A DNA stretch of 64,000 bases from Paraspadella gotoi. Lineage: Eukaryota; Chaetognatha. This document shows, piece after piece, positions 10,180 to 21,580 of this stretch; within the stretch, counting starts at the first letter, position 1, and every line of letters begins with the position of its first letter. The notes under the pieces are model-generated. The model ran no database searches. It saw only the letters and a program-made list of their open reading frames with translations, and was not told where the DNA came from. The stretch spans positions 473,132-537,131 of the forward strand of contig CM119266.1 in the NCBI GenBank assembly GCA_051294375.1, read 5' to 3'. The position numbers and the translations under genes are program-made.

Positions 10180-11936
10180 TTGAGGGAGAGTTTCCAACAA
10201 AGAATAAGGTAAGGGACAGTGGTCAGATGTGAGGACAGCTGAAGGTGAGGAGAGGGAAGAAGTAAGTCTTTGAAAAATGAAAAGAGAGTGGGAGAGAGAG
10301 AGAGAGAGAGAGAGAGCAAAGCAAAAATTAAACAATACATTTAGCAATGTACAACAGCACTGATGAAGGCTCTAACTGCCTGAGCCGAAACATGTCTGGC
10401 TAATTATGTCAAAAAATCGTTGTCAAACCAAAACTGTTTTTCTCCTAATACCTCAAAAAACAACGAAAAGAGAGTATATACATAATAGTTTTTATGCTTT
10501 ACTATTATATTGTGACGTGATCTCGATCTCATCTGATCTTGATCTTGACATGTCGACTTACTTAAATGGTAAAAATGAGGTATATAATATGCAAATTAGT
10601 TAAAAAACAATGATCAATCCAATATATAAAGTCAGAATTTCAGTTCCTTAGTATCTCCCTGCGTTTAGAATTACGTCTTCGAATCATCGTTGGGCGACAA
10701 CATCGTCTTCCTCTCGGACGAGGATCAAAAGTCAATACGCAACGCCTTCGTCGACGCCCTCCCCTGGCGCAACTTCGGCCGCAAAAACGTGGGCTATCTC
10801 TACGCGATCGCCCGCGGCGCCCGGGTCCTCTGGGACTTCGACGACGACAACCTGCTCAAGTTTTGGATGAAAGGCGCGGCGCCGGATCCCAACATGGATT
10901 TGGAGAGCTATATTAAGAGGCCAGAGCGTAAGTGTTGGAGGCATCGGAAGAGAGAGAGAGATGTTAGGGGGCGAATCCTGCGTAGTGTGCTCATAGCAGT
11001 GGCGGATTTACTAAAAGCCAAGTGCAGTTGTGCCACATGAGGGAGGTAGCCAAGCCTTTAATACAGCACTTAATCCAGAAAACACCGACGTTGTGCGAAT
11101 GATCTTTAGAGGAGTATGTCATCTTTAACAGCGTTTGAAGCATTGAATTGCACAATATTCCTTTCCAGATCCACCAAGTCTTTAGCGCAAGCAATGCTTG
11201 TCTTTTGTGGCAAGATCCAGACGAAGCCCACAAGTGAAAACTGATGAAAAGATTATTATCGAATAGACACGTGGTGAAATGTTTTATTTGTCAATGAAAT
11301 TAATATCAAATGATAAAAGTCCCGATGATGAGAGGAGAGAGAGAGAGAGAGAGGAGAGGAGGAGAGAGAAGAAGGAGAGAGAGAGAGACGAGAGAAGAGG
11401 AGACGAGGAGAGGAGAGAGAGAGAAAGTGAGCCGAAGTGAGAATATTGAGAGTTACTCCAGAGGAAAATAAAAAAATAAAATCGTGTTAGTGAAGAAAAA
11501 CATAGGTGAAAAAAATTATGTAAAAATTGAGTGCCTCTTTCGAATGACGATTTTTAAAGCGAAGCGTTCGCCACAAAAATTTAAAAAAAAAATGAAATAA
11601 GGAAAGTCCCGTTTGATAAAACGATTAACGTTTCCTTAGGCTTCGGCGTTGTGGAACCCGACCGTGCTGACGACGTATTCTCCTACAACCCTTACCCAAA
11701 CCTTGGCGCACCCGACTTCCCCACCTGGCCGCGCGGTCTCCCGCTTATCGACATCTTGAAGCGAGAGACATACAATCTCACGTTGCGACCCGTCGCCGGG
11801 GAGACGGTCAAGTTTGGCGTCCTGCAATCCCCGGCGGATGTGCAGCCGGACATCGACGCCATCTACCGGTTGACGAAAAAGACTCCGGTCAACTTCAAAC
11901 GTCCGGACGAAAGGGTCGTCGCTCCGTCGCTACAGG
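8698..11936 (+). CDS. STELLO/DUF288-like putative glycosyltransferase, 5' exons
   Basis: Five exons (8698-8947, 9109-9177, 9339-9676, 10669-10927, 11640-11936) join in phase into about 404 codons, all with GT-AG borders. The start gives a short basic N-terminus, then one hydrophobic segment (TLTCCAAFVLGYVIAISF), as in a type II Golgi membrane protein. Exon 3 ends with CGENWAVMTTVFTPPTEAV and WCLVVVGDKGKPK. Exon 4 has NIVFLSDEDQ, GRKNVGYLYAIARGARV and a DXD-like DFDDDN. Exon 5 has FSYNPYPNLGAPDFPTWPRG and DVQPDIDAIYRLTKK. These are the conserved blocks of the STELLO (DUF288) family, which in plants sits in the Golgi and associates with cellulose synthase; the animal role is not established. 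Exon 5 ends in phase 1, so at least one more exon is missing before the 3' exon at 23028-24506. Confidence 0.8.
10066..10102 (-). ncRNA. Hammerhead ribozyme core, left arm
   Basis: Mirror copy of the core at 10360-10396, read on the minus strand. It has intact CTGATGA, stem II GGCTC/GAGCC, GAAAC and GTC. The stem II loop differs by one base from the right arm. Flanking stem I partners are short. Confidence 0.55.
10360..10396 (+). ncRNA. Hammerhead ribozyme core, right arm
   Basis: CTGATGA, stem II GGCTC/GAGCC, GAAAC, two-pair stem III and GTC are intact. Immediate stem I is AGCA against TGGCT with one bulged G. The extra A after CTGATGA is the same as in the copy at 2448. Confidence 0.55.
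10928..11639. other. STELLO-like intron 4 with GA-rich tract
   Basis: The intron begins GTAAGT and ends TTTCCTTAG. A GA-rich low-complexity tract runs from about 11328 to 11430. The stretch 10995-11240 is of more even composition and could be an old element fragment, but I recognise nothing in it. Confidence 0.5.
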
Positions 11937-12006
11937 GTGAAACGGAAAAAAACTTCTTTTTTCTCTTTTTTTTTTTCGCCGAGTTTCGATTTTCTGCCGA
12001 CATTGT

Positions 12007-12031
12007 NNNNNNNNNNNNNNNNNNNNNNNNN
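12007..12031. other. Assembly gap of 25 N
   Basis: Exactly 25 N separate the STELLO exon 5 region from the inverted noisy block. Three other gaps in the window have the same length, so the number is probably a placeholder and not a measured distance. Confidence 0.99.
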
Positions 12032-12187
12032 AGGAGAGAGATAAATCATTGATTAATGATAATTAATGTAGTTGAAAGAATTTTAAAACTGCTGGGAATA
12101 TGCTGTTTATATGAATTGATTTTATTTGATTGATAATTTATTGATTGGTTGATTGACGATGATTGATTTATTTTATTCAAACTTAAG

Positions 12188-13751
12188 GGCTTCCGACCGG
12201 AATACGCAACATTCTCAAGTTATGCCCCCGCGGAGACGTCAAAACCGTGGCAAGTCATGATTCCCAACCCCGCAATATCCTCTCTATTCGCGAACTCTCC
12301 CGAAGTCGGGCGCATCAGGTCGTTATGTCGACCTTAACATAACGTTACCCCTAACTGTATATAAATTTTACAAACTAAAACTGTTACTACTCTAGTGTCA
12401 ACAAGGCTCCTTCGTCTCTTTTATCCAAAAATGTTAATTTTTTGGCGATTATTTTACCTAAATTTATATGTGTGTTATATATTACCAATTTCTGATTGTG
12501 AAAATGGAAATTAAGCAAAGCATCGTCTTCCCCCTTTCCCCGTCCCGCCCTCGCCCTCCCCATAGAATCGGTACTACCTCAACAAGACAAAGTTGGCCTC
12601 GACATCGACGAACTTCCCGCGCATTGGACGAGGCGAAGGAAGTCAGTCAACCAGAGTCATCTGCGTCATCAATTCCTCGAAAACCCAACTGGACAGGTGT
12701 AGTTTTGACTGTTGTTGACTGTTTTGAACAATGTGATGGGGTGGATGGATTAAATGGGGGAATGGGGAAGAAATCGACTTGAATGATAAAAAAGACAAAC
12801 ATGACAAAAAATAAGTCAAAAAGACAAATGAACACATCTGCAAAGAGGAACAAAAATTGAAGGTAATAGACAAAAATCGACAAAAATGTCGTGGAAAGAA
12901 CAAGCAGAACAGCTTTGAGAAAAGATTCATCTTGACGTATGCGAAGTGCCCACAACCGACCACAACTTGGAAATTGATTCTAGGTCTTGACTGTATGCGA
13001 TGCCACACACCAACCACAACTTGAGAAATGATCCTGGTTGGCACTGATGCGAGAGTGCCCACAAGACCGACCAACCAACTCAAGAAATGATTCAGTTCTG
13101 ACTGTATGCGAAGTGCCCACAACCAACCACAAACTGAGAAATTAATTCTTGGTCTGCACTGATGCGAGAGTGCGCACAACCGGACCACAAACATGAAAAT
13201 GATCTGGTCTTGATTGTAGCAGAGTGCCCACAACTCACCACCAACTGAAAATGATTCTGTCTGCACTGTAAATCGACGAGTGGCCCCACAACCGACCACA
13301 ACTGAAAATGATTCTGGTCTGACTGTATGCGAGATTGCCCACAACCAACCAAAACTGAGAAATTATTCTGGTCTGCACTGTATGCAAGAGTGCCCACAAC
13401 CGACCACAACCACCACCACTACAACAACGCGCCCAACCCAACTACCCTCCTTTCACCTCCCCCCCCCCCCAATGCGAAAGGTGTGACCCGCGACAACATC
13501 GAAGCCATTATCCGCTTCCCAAAGAAACCGTCTCATCATTCTCGCCGACGAAGTCTATCAGGCCCAACGTCTACGGATCTTGCTCAAAAGTTTTCATTCC
13601 TTCAAGAAGTCCTAATGACGATGGGCCAGACGTTCAACGCAAATTGGAATGGCCCTCCTTCCATTCCATGTCAAAGGATGGCATGAGAGTGAGTAGGAGA
13701 TAAGATAGAGAGAGGAGGTGGAGAGACGGGGAGAGAGAGAGAGAAGAGAGA

Positions 13752-13793
<42 letters not shown>

Positions 13794-15226
13794 GAAGAAG
13801 AGATATAAAGAAAGGAAGACAGAAAAGAGACAAGAAAAGAATAGAAACATGAAATTGAACTAATTAAAGAAATTTAAATTGAATACTCCTTACCTTATCC
13901 ACCTAACTTCTCAGGTGCGATTTCCGCGTGGCTTCATTGAGCGAGTGTCAATTTCGATCCTTAACGTAGTCGGTCAGATGAACAAAGCTCTTTCGACCAA
14001 GCTCTGTTCACCGGCGATGGTCAGTGGCGCCATGTCCTTTGGTGTGCAAACGAACCCAAAGGACAAAGACCTTCGTAATCCGCTCTTTATTAAGGTCGAT
14101 CGGAAGGCTTTTGTTGTTTGTTGTAGTTGAAGGGTTTTTTCGTTCGCCAAACAATTCGCTAGCGGTTAATTGTAAAAGTCTTGGACTGTTCACCGAAACA
14201 AAATAGAAAACAGTAAAAGATTTCCCTGTCGAGAAAAGACGTAATAAACAAAAAGCGTAACAACTAAATAGTTTAAACTTAAAGAAATAATTCTTATGGT
14301 TCTTTTATGTGCAGTTTTTTTGACAAGTTAAGCCAAAATTTTTTTTGTCTTTATAATTGCCAAAGATGAAATTCCTTGAAAGCTTCCATGTTTCGTTGAT
14401 TGTTCTTCGAAGGCTGCGAAGGATCGTCATCGAAAAAAGCCTCTCTCTTTCTCATTATCATTATATTGATGAAATTTCACTAACCAAATTGCACTGAAAA
14501 AGGCTAAACAAACACACCGAAACCGTGTTTTTTTTTACATTAAAATATAAATTTCACTATTTAATTATAAAACATATATATATCTAAATAGGGGAAAATT
14601 TTGATTAAAATAGTTGACAGGCCTGCAAAAGGAAACCATAAGCTTAAAAACTAATAAAAATTTAAATTAGTAAATTTTAAAATTAAACAGGGTTAATTTT
14701 ACCAAATAACCCGATGGTTAAAATTATTTTAATCGGTGATAACGTTATATTTAATCGGTTAAGACCCCTAAATAAGTCTATAATCTAAACCCAAACATAG
14801 CCTGACAAAGGTCAGCCTTGTGGTTTAAGTGACTTTTTTATTACTTTTAATAATTTTACTATTTTTTAAATTCCAGGAGAAAAACGGAGACCCTAGATAA
14901 GCTCGCGGGCGAAGGCCAAACCTCGGTCGCACCGACACCTTCAACTCAATCCCGCGGAATTTCCTGTAACGAATCATGGGCGCCATGTAACGCCTTCCCC
15001 GATGAAGTTGCCGCCCAAGGCCATCAAGGCGGGCGGAGGTGGGTGCTAAGTGGGTGGTGGAGGCTGGGGTGCTGGAGTGGGTGGTGAACAGTGAGATATT
15101 AATTATTCAAGCCTTATCACGCAGAGTGTGTTAAATAAAGTTAGTGCTACTCGAGAGAGAGAAAGAGAAGAGAATACGGAGGAGAGGAAGTGGAAGAGAG
15201 AGAGATAGAAGAGAGAAGATGAGAGA

Positions 15227-15257
<31 letters not shown>

Positions 15258-15672
15258 GAAGACATGAGAGAGAGAGACTGAGAGAGAAGAGAGAGAGAGA
15301 GAGAGAGAAAAAAAAAGCAAGGAAGAGAGAGAGATAGAGATAGAAAACATTTTAGACACAGATATCGCGACAAATATAAAAGAGAAAGCAAAGCCCCACA
15401 CACCGAAGATCCAACCCCCCGGCTCTAACAAGTCCCCCTCCTCGAACATGAGGCCGGGCACACTCCCGACTCCTGTCGCTAAGCTGCTGTCCGCATTCCC
15501 GGAGGGAGATCGGGTTGGTGGTGGTGCCTCGGGGTCGGGTTCGGGCGAAGAGAGCCGGCGCAACTTACCATTTTCGGAATGACGATCCTTCCGCCCTTCG
15601 AAGACATCAACGGAAACATGGAACCTTCAAAGAATTTCATCTCAAAATTCGTCGAAAAATATTTCTGCAGCG
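12188..15672 (+). pseudogene. Noisy copy of alanine aminotransferase exons (assembly artefact likely)
   Basis: Six ALT exons lie here in order but broken, for example DNIEAIIRF at about 13495 followed by a frameshift, [10 protein letters not shown] at about 15578, and [16 protein letters not shown] at about 13980. All are one-base-indel versions of the intact exons at 25567-28654. The splice sites are present but the reading frame is not. No evidence supports a second gene. Confidence 0.75.
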
Positions 15673-16689
15673 ACGATGGAACTTCCCCCCCCCCACCACT
15701 GTTTTTTTTGGGGCGGGAACGTCCGAAAATGAGGAAAAAAACATTTCTTTTTGATTTCCTGTTCTCTGACAATCAATTAAACCGAAATGATTAACTAAAA
15801 AGCAAACCACAAAAAGTATTTGTGCTAAGAAAAAAAATATCTCCCATCTAGCGACGGGAGATTTCCTTATTTGGAAAATAAAAGCCTTATTAAAAGCTTA
15901 TAATTAAAAGCTTCTTAGTTTTGGAAAAATAAACAGCTTGCTAAAGCGGAAAGACAAAAGTCTATCTCAACAGTAATTCAATAATCGGATGGAGTTTCCA
16001 GTAATGGTCAGTACATGGCCCCGAATTGGTTAAATAATAATCGGTTGCTTAGTATAAGTAGCTATATCGTCGATTATTTTTTTTTGTATCCGGTTTGTCG
16101 TTGTACGTTCTGCCTAAAATGTATTGTTCAATGAAGACATTTGAAAACCGAAAATAAAAAAAATATATCTCTAAATTTTTGTTAGAAATTTTTTTAATGC
16201 AAAGACGCCTTTGAGTTCGAATTTCGCAATTGTTCATATGATAAATTATAATTATTAAGTTACAATATGATAGCTAAAAAAAGGTTCCGGCAGCAAAACT
16301 ACAATGTCAATTACAAATAATTGGCCCCGTTAAAAATGGAGCTGAGAGTTATGAAAATATTGAGATTATTCCTGTGTCATCGCTTGACCTTTTGGGTATC
16401 ATGAACAGTAATACTTGGTTATATTTATAAAATATTAGATAATATCAGATCCAGATTCGAGCGTTACTACGAAAATATATTACGATGATCGTTTCATCAA
16501 CACAAGAGGTAAAAAAGAAAATTGACACAACAAATTTTAATTTGTAACAGTCACTAAGCAACAAGAAAGGAGGAAAAGGATAATTTTATTTTATAATGCT
16601 CCGTTTTACATGTTTAATTCCAATCCTTCACTCTTTTTTACACACTAGTTGACAAGTCTCTCCTTTTCTTCTTGAACTTACTTCTTCAC

Positions 16690-18229
16690 TTCACATCCCT
16701 CTCCTCTCCCCCTTTTCACGACTTACCCCCACACCCTTCACCCTCTTCGCAATCTCACACCATCCCTCCCTTGACCTCGTTCCCACCACCGCCCACTCCT
16801 CCTCATCCCTTTCGCGATCTCATCCATATCGCGCGGCGTGCAGAAGCTTCTTCAAGTGACGAAGTCATCGAACAAGCCCGACGTGCGGCATCTCGTACCA
16901 GTCGGCGAACTGCAACCAGTACATCTCCGCTCAAGCGTCTTCCTCAAGACTCAAATTCGGACTGTAAGGATTGCTCGCTGAATCCGTCCTCGATCCCCGG
17001 ACGCGTCGACGCCTCCAGTCGAGTGCCATTGGACATTTCGACGCCAAGATGGCGGTCCTGCCGCGGCCGAACCCGACGCCGCCCGCGACGTCGTTCGCGT
17101 TGAGTGAGGAAAAACTTGGGCGAGGGAAGGAAGAGCGGGACGGCGCGACAGAGTAAAGTTCGACTACGCTAAGATCGAAGATGAATCGGGAAAAACAACG
17201 GCGGCTTCGATGTCGCGCCACGTCCCACAGTTCAAACTTGGCGTCGGAAACGAGACGAGTTTTTACGTTGGGGTTTCAAAGAATTCTGCGTCTTGACGAC
17301 CGAAAGAACTCTCCACGTTTGGACGCGACGATCAAGACGGAGTCCTTGTCCCCGCCTTCCTTTCCTTTTTCCGAGAGAATATTCTGTGGCGTAAGGAATG
17401 AGCGTCGTTTCATCCCCTGTAGTAGCGAAGATACTCGAGATCGTATCGATTCGTGACGCCGAATGAAATTGCGCGATTTTTTTGCCCAAGAGTTCAACTG
17501 ATCATCGAGGGAGCGCCACTCATCCGCTGAGCACCGACCCAGTTATAGCGGTGGGCGGGAGAAAAGACGGTGGCTTTCCGAACCCTGTCCACCAGGCGCA
17601 AGTGGATGCCGGAAGCGAGCAGACGAAAGCGTCGACTTTCTTCATGCGGACGTCGTTCTTGTAGAAGGTCGTTAGAGAGACGAAGGCGACGGCGGTCGCT
17701 GCTTTCGCTCCGGACGAAGGTAGGAGCCAACACCGGACGCACCTCAGGCAAAAATCGAAAACGCCGCTCAATTTTTCCGTCGGACAAGATCTTGGGTTTT
17801 CTCCGTGCCGAGTAAAGAGGGTTTCTTGTCCCCGATCGCCGAGAGAGACGCCGCTAAATGGACTTTGGTCGCCGGACTCAAAATCGGCCGAGGCGAAAAC
17901 GGCTTTTTCCGGCGCAAGAGGCTTTTGATTTTCCGCGCCGCCATCGCCAGCTCAATCGCTTCAACGACTTTCCGGCCGACCTGATCCGGTTCTTCTCTTC
18001 GGCGTCACGTTGGGCGCAGAGGTTGCCGACATGTCCTGCCGGGAAATTTATACCCGACAGAGAGGAGAGACTCGATCCAATTTGGATGTTGATGACGTCG
18101 TTGAGCTCCAAAGTAGTTTCGTTCATAGAGATCGATCCAGAGAGCGACTCGAAACGTCTCCAGAAAGTCCCGTCTTCTTTCTTGGCCATGTATTGCGCGG
18201 CGAGATGCTCCACCATGGCGCCGGACTGA
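16690..18229 (-). pseudogene. Noisy copy of the STELLO-like 3' exon (assembly artefact likely)
   Basis: Fragments such as ALDWRRRRVRGS and FPAGHVGNLCAQRDAEEKNRIR appear in different frames on this strand. Together they retrace the intact 489-codon frame at 23037-24506 with many one-base gaps. Confidence 0.75.
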
Positions 18230-18599
18230 ATATGAACGATCCGAGTTAAGATGAATGCTTTTCATACTTTGTTTTGTATACTATAGGACATAGGTGGTTT
18301 TTTTTTTATTTATTTTTTTGTCGTATACGTATAAACTCTATAAATTATGCAAATTGGTAAAACCAATATTAAAAATTATCCATTCATTTAATAAATAAGC
18401 TATCTTGCCCTTGACTTTTGGACAGGCTTTGGGTTTAAGGCCTCCATCACTCTTACAAGATAATGACATAGCAGGTCCTGCAAGTCTTAAAACTATATTA
18501 ATACAGTTTTTCACTCACGGATTAAAAATACATTGAGCCAAGTCAAAACAAATTATACAATTTTTTAACATTGTTGACGATAGCGATACAGAAAAAAAT

Positions 18600-18688
18600 A
18601 ATTTTCGCAGTGACAGGTTCGAACCTGTGCACGGAGACCGTAACTGATTTCTAGTCAGTCGCCTTAACCAGCTCGGCCAGACAACTGC
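18600..18688 (-). pseudogene. Damaged copy of tRNA-Ser(AGA)
   Basis: Same gene as 22563-22644 but with a two-base insertion in the D-arm region, a lost T-loop base and a lost acceptor base. The pattern matches sequencing error in the surrounding block. Confidence 0.75.
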
Positions 18689-18756
18689 TTGTGTCATAAT
18701 ATCGAAAAGCAAGCCAAAAATAATTTTTCCAAAAAAAAACGCCGAAATAAAATAAA

Positions 18757-18829
18757 CTCCCCGGCGGGGAATCGAACCCTCGGTCTCTCGAGTGACAGGC
18801 GAGATACTCACCACTTATACTACCGAGGA
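18757..18829 (-). pseudogene. Damaged copy of tRNA-Asp(GTC)
   Basis: Same gene as 22423-22494 with single-base insertions and substitutions in the D arm and the anticodon and T stems. Interpreted as a noisy duplicate. Confidence 0.75.
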
Positions 18830-19893
18830 CAACAGAAAATTGAGGACAAAATCTTATCATAAAAGGTGAGTAAATATTTAAGGGTCATTTTTTAAAATTT
18901 GCTTAGTGACCATCATTTGACATTTTGAGGCATTAAAACGACGATGGAAGTAGCAAAAGATACAATTTTGTGCGCTGTGTCTAGTCGCTGCTTCAGGAAG
19001 CCGCAGCAAGGAGGCTTTCTTGAAAAAAATGTGCCAAAATAGGCTCTAAGTCTGACTCTAAGTCATCAGAGAGAAGAGCGAGAGAATTCGCTGCTCGTCA
19101 TAGCGGCAAGGGGCATCGATGTAGAAAGAAGGCCAAAAAGACGTCGCGTCCCCGTCGTCCGTCTGTCTGCGTGTCTGTCCGCCACACTTAGCAAAAAAAA
19201 TTTTATTGCTCGTGATTGGATGGATGGAATGGAATGAAATTTTGTGTGTGTGGTGGGGAAAGTGTGGTGCATTGTAGCAGGTAATCAAGTTCGGATGGAA
19301 TCGTCCAAGTGGAAAATGAGGTTTAAAATGGAAAAACAAAACCCTGTTTCACTAATTGATTATGCTTCTTTTTAATTTTGATATTAAATGTAAATGCAAG
19401 GATGATATTAAATTAATCAAATAATTAATCAGTTAAATAATCAATTAGTCAATTAATTAATAAATAATTAATCAATCAATCAATCAATGCAATTATTCAA
19501 TCAATCATTTTTTTTTAGTTATCCATTAATTAATTATTCAATAATCAATTTATTATAAATAATTAATTATTTAATCAATCATAAATTAATTTATTAATTA
19601 AATTATATTTTAGTTTATATATTTGTATTAATTAATTAATTACTTACCGCTAATGATCGGTGGCAGATCCGACATTGTTTGCTCAAACTTGTTATTAAAA
19701 CAGACATGTTTCGACTATGGTGAACCCTTCATAGCAGCTTAATTTACGAAAAATAATATTAACCGGTACCTTTCTATACTTTTTTCTTAAATAAAATTAA
19801 AACGTATTTTCTAAAACGTAAATTTTTTCATTCATAAAGGTGACAGGGTTCAAAAAGGACCATTTCAACTATTCTTCCCCTAAAAAGAAACAG

Positions 19894-19966
19894 TGCCGAA
19901 CCCTGGATTGAACCAGGGACCTTTAGATCTTCAGTCTAAGCTCTCACCAAACTGAGCTATTTCGGC
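19894..19966 (-). tRNA. tRNA-Phe (GAA), one base short
   Basis: Cloverleaf with acceptor GCCGAAA, D arm, anticodon loop CTGAAGA (anticodon at 19932-19930) and T arm CCTGG/CCAGG. The 3' acceptor reads TTCGGC where TTTCGGC is needed. The accurate 14-base 3' fragment at 21344-21357 has all three T's, so the missing base is a read error and the gene is probably functional. Confidence 0.8.
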
Positions 19967-20375
19967 TTCGACAGTTCCAAGTTCAAAATGCAATGTGGTT
20001 TAAAAACGAAAAACTCACAGACGAAGGGACATAAAAACCCTGAAACCCATGAATCATACTGAACTTTCCTTTTCTTTTTTTACGAAATTTAGAAACAATC
20101 ATTATATGAAAAAATATTAAATACGGATAAGAAAAAACAGACTTTATTATGAGGCAACGAATATCAGGACTTTTATTGGCATCTTCCTTCAATAACTATT
20201 TTGCTAAGATTTATTTTCAGAGCAATATTTGCGTAATCACAAAATTTTTTTCCGTTTTATGTACGTATTTTAAAATTGTTTTATTGGAAATAAAGTATTA
20301 TAAAAAGTACAGACTATAATTTATTAAAGTTAAAATGCATCCACTTTTAAATGTAAGGAAAAATCAATCAGTCAC

Positions 20376-20448
20376 GGGGGATTAGCTCAAATGGTAGAGC
20401 GCTCGCTTAGCAATGCGAGAGGTACCGGGATCGATACCCGATCCTCCA
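20376..20448 (+). tRNA. tRNA-Ala (AGC), one base short in the T stem
   Basis: Acceptor GGGGGAT pairs with ATCCTCC. The anticodon stem encloses TTAGCAA (anticodon AGC at 20409-20411). The T arm reads CCGGG-ATCGATA-CCCG, lacking the last G of the stem. No accurate copy exists in the window, but the same kind of deletion occurs throughout this block. Confidence 0.8.
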
Positions 20449-20949
20449 CTCTTTTTTTAATGTAATAAAATAATTCTGCACGTATAAGTTATTTGAATTT
20501 AATCAAGATAAAATATAAATCATTGATTAACTCGCCTGGAATATAGCGGCGACTCCGCTTCGAAGTCCCCATGATCGAATGAGGATTTCTGTCCTGGACG
20601 ACGATTGGACGCGGCAGGAAACCGAGGGATCAGCCCCCAGCCGTGGGAAGCGCCCTGCGCAGCGTAAGATCTCAAAATGTCGGACACTCGGCGGAGAACC
20701 GTCACCGGAGAATACAAAGGCCCAGAAGGCGTCCGTAAAAGTGGATGGTGGCTTGGGCGTTGTATGGAGACATACGATGAGGGAACTCGAATGATAGGCT
20801 TGGGTTTGAAAGTGTAGTCCGAGGCCTGTGGGAGGGAGGGTCGAGAATACGCCAATTTTAATTTATTTCGAGTAATTTTTCGTAATTTTCGAGTTGATTT
20901 AATGATGTATAATTTAGAATTTCCAGCCAATCATCGACACTTTCAAAAA
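20449..20949. other. Unique flank inside the noisy block
   Basis: This stretch has no counterpart elsewhere in the window. Composition is more balanced near 20560-20830, but frames there are not convincing and indels make coding calls unsafe. Confidence 0.4.
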
Positions 20950-21320
20950 GGCTGAACATGTTTGCAGGTAGTCGGGGGAGTCCAATCACGAGCAATTTGA
21001 ATTTTTTGCTAAGGTGGGACGGACAGACAGACGGACGGCTCTTTTTGGCCTTCTCTATCATCGATGCCCCCTTGCCGTATGACGGAGCAGCGAATCTCTC
21101 TCGCTCTCTCTCTTGATGACTTAGAGTCAGACTTAGAGCCTATTTTGGCACTTTTTTCAAAGAAGCCTCCTTGCTGCGGCTCCTGAAGCAGCGGACAGCA
21201 CAAAAATTGTATCTTTTGCTACTTCCATCGTCGTTTTATGCCTCAAATGCAAAATTTAAAAAATGACCCTTAAATATTTACTCACCTTTTATGATAAGAT
21301 TATGTCCTCAATTTTCATTG

Positions 21321-21333
21321 TCCTCGGTAGTAT
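21321..21333 (+). pseudogene. 5' stub of tRNA-Asp at the gap edge
   Basis: TCCTCGGTAGTAT equals the first 13 bases of tRNA-Asp (22423-22435), then the sequence is cut by the N run. Confidence 0.8.
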
Positions 21334-21343
21334 NNNNNNNNNN
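21334..21343. other. Assembly gap of 10 N
   Basis: Ten N between the noisy block and the accurate contig. This length differs from the 25-N gaps elsewhere. Confidence 0.99.
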
Positions 21344-21357
21344 CCCGGGTTTCGGCA
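21344..21357 (+). tRNA. 3' end of tRNA-Phe (contig edge)
   Basis: CCCGGGTTTCGGCA is close to the 3' T-stem, acceptor and discriminator bases of tRNA-Phe (full copy at 19894-19966 on the other strand). It shows that the accurate contig starts inside this gene. Confidence 0.7.
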
Positions 21358-21516
21358 CTGTTTCTTTTTAGGGGAAGAATAGTTGAAATGGTCCTTTTGA
21401 ACCCTGTCACCTTTATGAAGAAAAAATTTTACGTTTTGAGAAAAATACGTTTTAATTTTTATTTAAGAAAAAAGTATAGAAAGGTAACCGGTTAATATTA
21501 TTTTTCGTAAATTAAG

Positions 21517-21550
21517 CTGATGAAGGGTATCACCATAGTCGAAACATGTC
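21517..21550 (+). ncRNA. Hammerhead-like core next to the tRNA cluster
   Basis: CTGATGA (21517-21523), GAAACATGTC (21541-21550) and a short intervening segment match the hammerhead order. Stem II is poor (GGGTA/TAGTC with a G-G mismatch). Stem I has AATTAA against TTAATA-type pairing after a small loop. Probably a decayed relative of the copy at 2415. A noisy mirror copy lies near 19703-19740. Confidence 0.4.
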
Positions 21551-21580
21551 TGTTTTAATAACAAGTTTGAGCAAACAATG

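Larger units (their letters stand above)
10012..10450. mobile_element. Fold-back element with two outward-facing hammerhead cores
   Basis: Inverted arms 10012-10106 and 10356-10450 are almost perfect reverse complements. Each contains a hammerhead core: minus strand CTGATGA 10102-10096 to GTC 10068-10066; plus strand CTGATGA 10360-10366, stem II GGCTC/GAGCC, GAAAC, GTC 10394-10396. Both read outward. The 250-bp middle holds two GA tracts. Its unique parts match the element at 29858-30750 (shared segments include ACAGTGGTCAGATGT and CAATGTACAACAG). Stem I of these cores is weak (about four pairs with a bulge), so they may be decayed or act as dimers. It lies in an intron of the STELLO-like gene. 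Confidence 0.65.
12032..21333. other. Noisy inverted copy of 21344-28800 plus extra flank
   Basis: 12032 corresponds to about 28800 and 19900 to about 21350, in reverse. Differences are dominated by one-base insertions and deletions, often in homopolymers, that break every exon and tRNA. 19970-20940 has no accurate partner in the window. 20950-21333 is a direct noisy copy of about 22000-22432. This fits an unmerged, wrongly oriented long-read extension of the contig beginning at 21344. Do not count its genes as paralogues. Confidence 0.85.

Noticed and set aside
12647-13409. Trp/Cys-rich repeated frame on the minus strand (GCGHSxIQSRxxSF-like units)
   Set aside because: It is an ~50-bp tandem repeat in an ALT intron (TGTATGCGAGTGCCCACAAC-type units), clean at 27740-27900 and noisy here. 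It is not protein coding.
16672-18265. Numerous 60-140-codon frames on both strands
   Set aside because: Shadows of the STELLO 3' exon in a frameshifted copy and of its G/C-rich composition.
12032-21333. Recent inverted segmental duplication with a second ALT and STELLO gene
   Set aside because: Differences are nearly all one-base indels concentrated in runs, tRNAs are hit as often as introns, and the block is bounded by N gaps. That is the profile of read error, not mutation.
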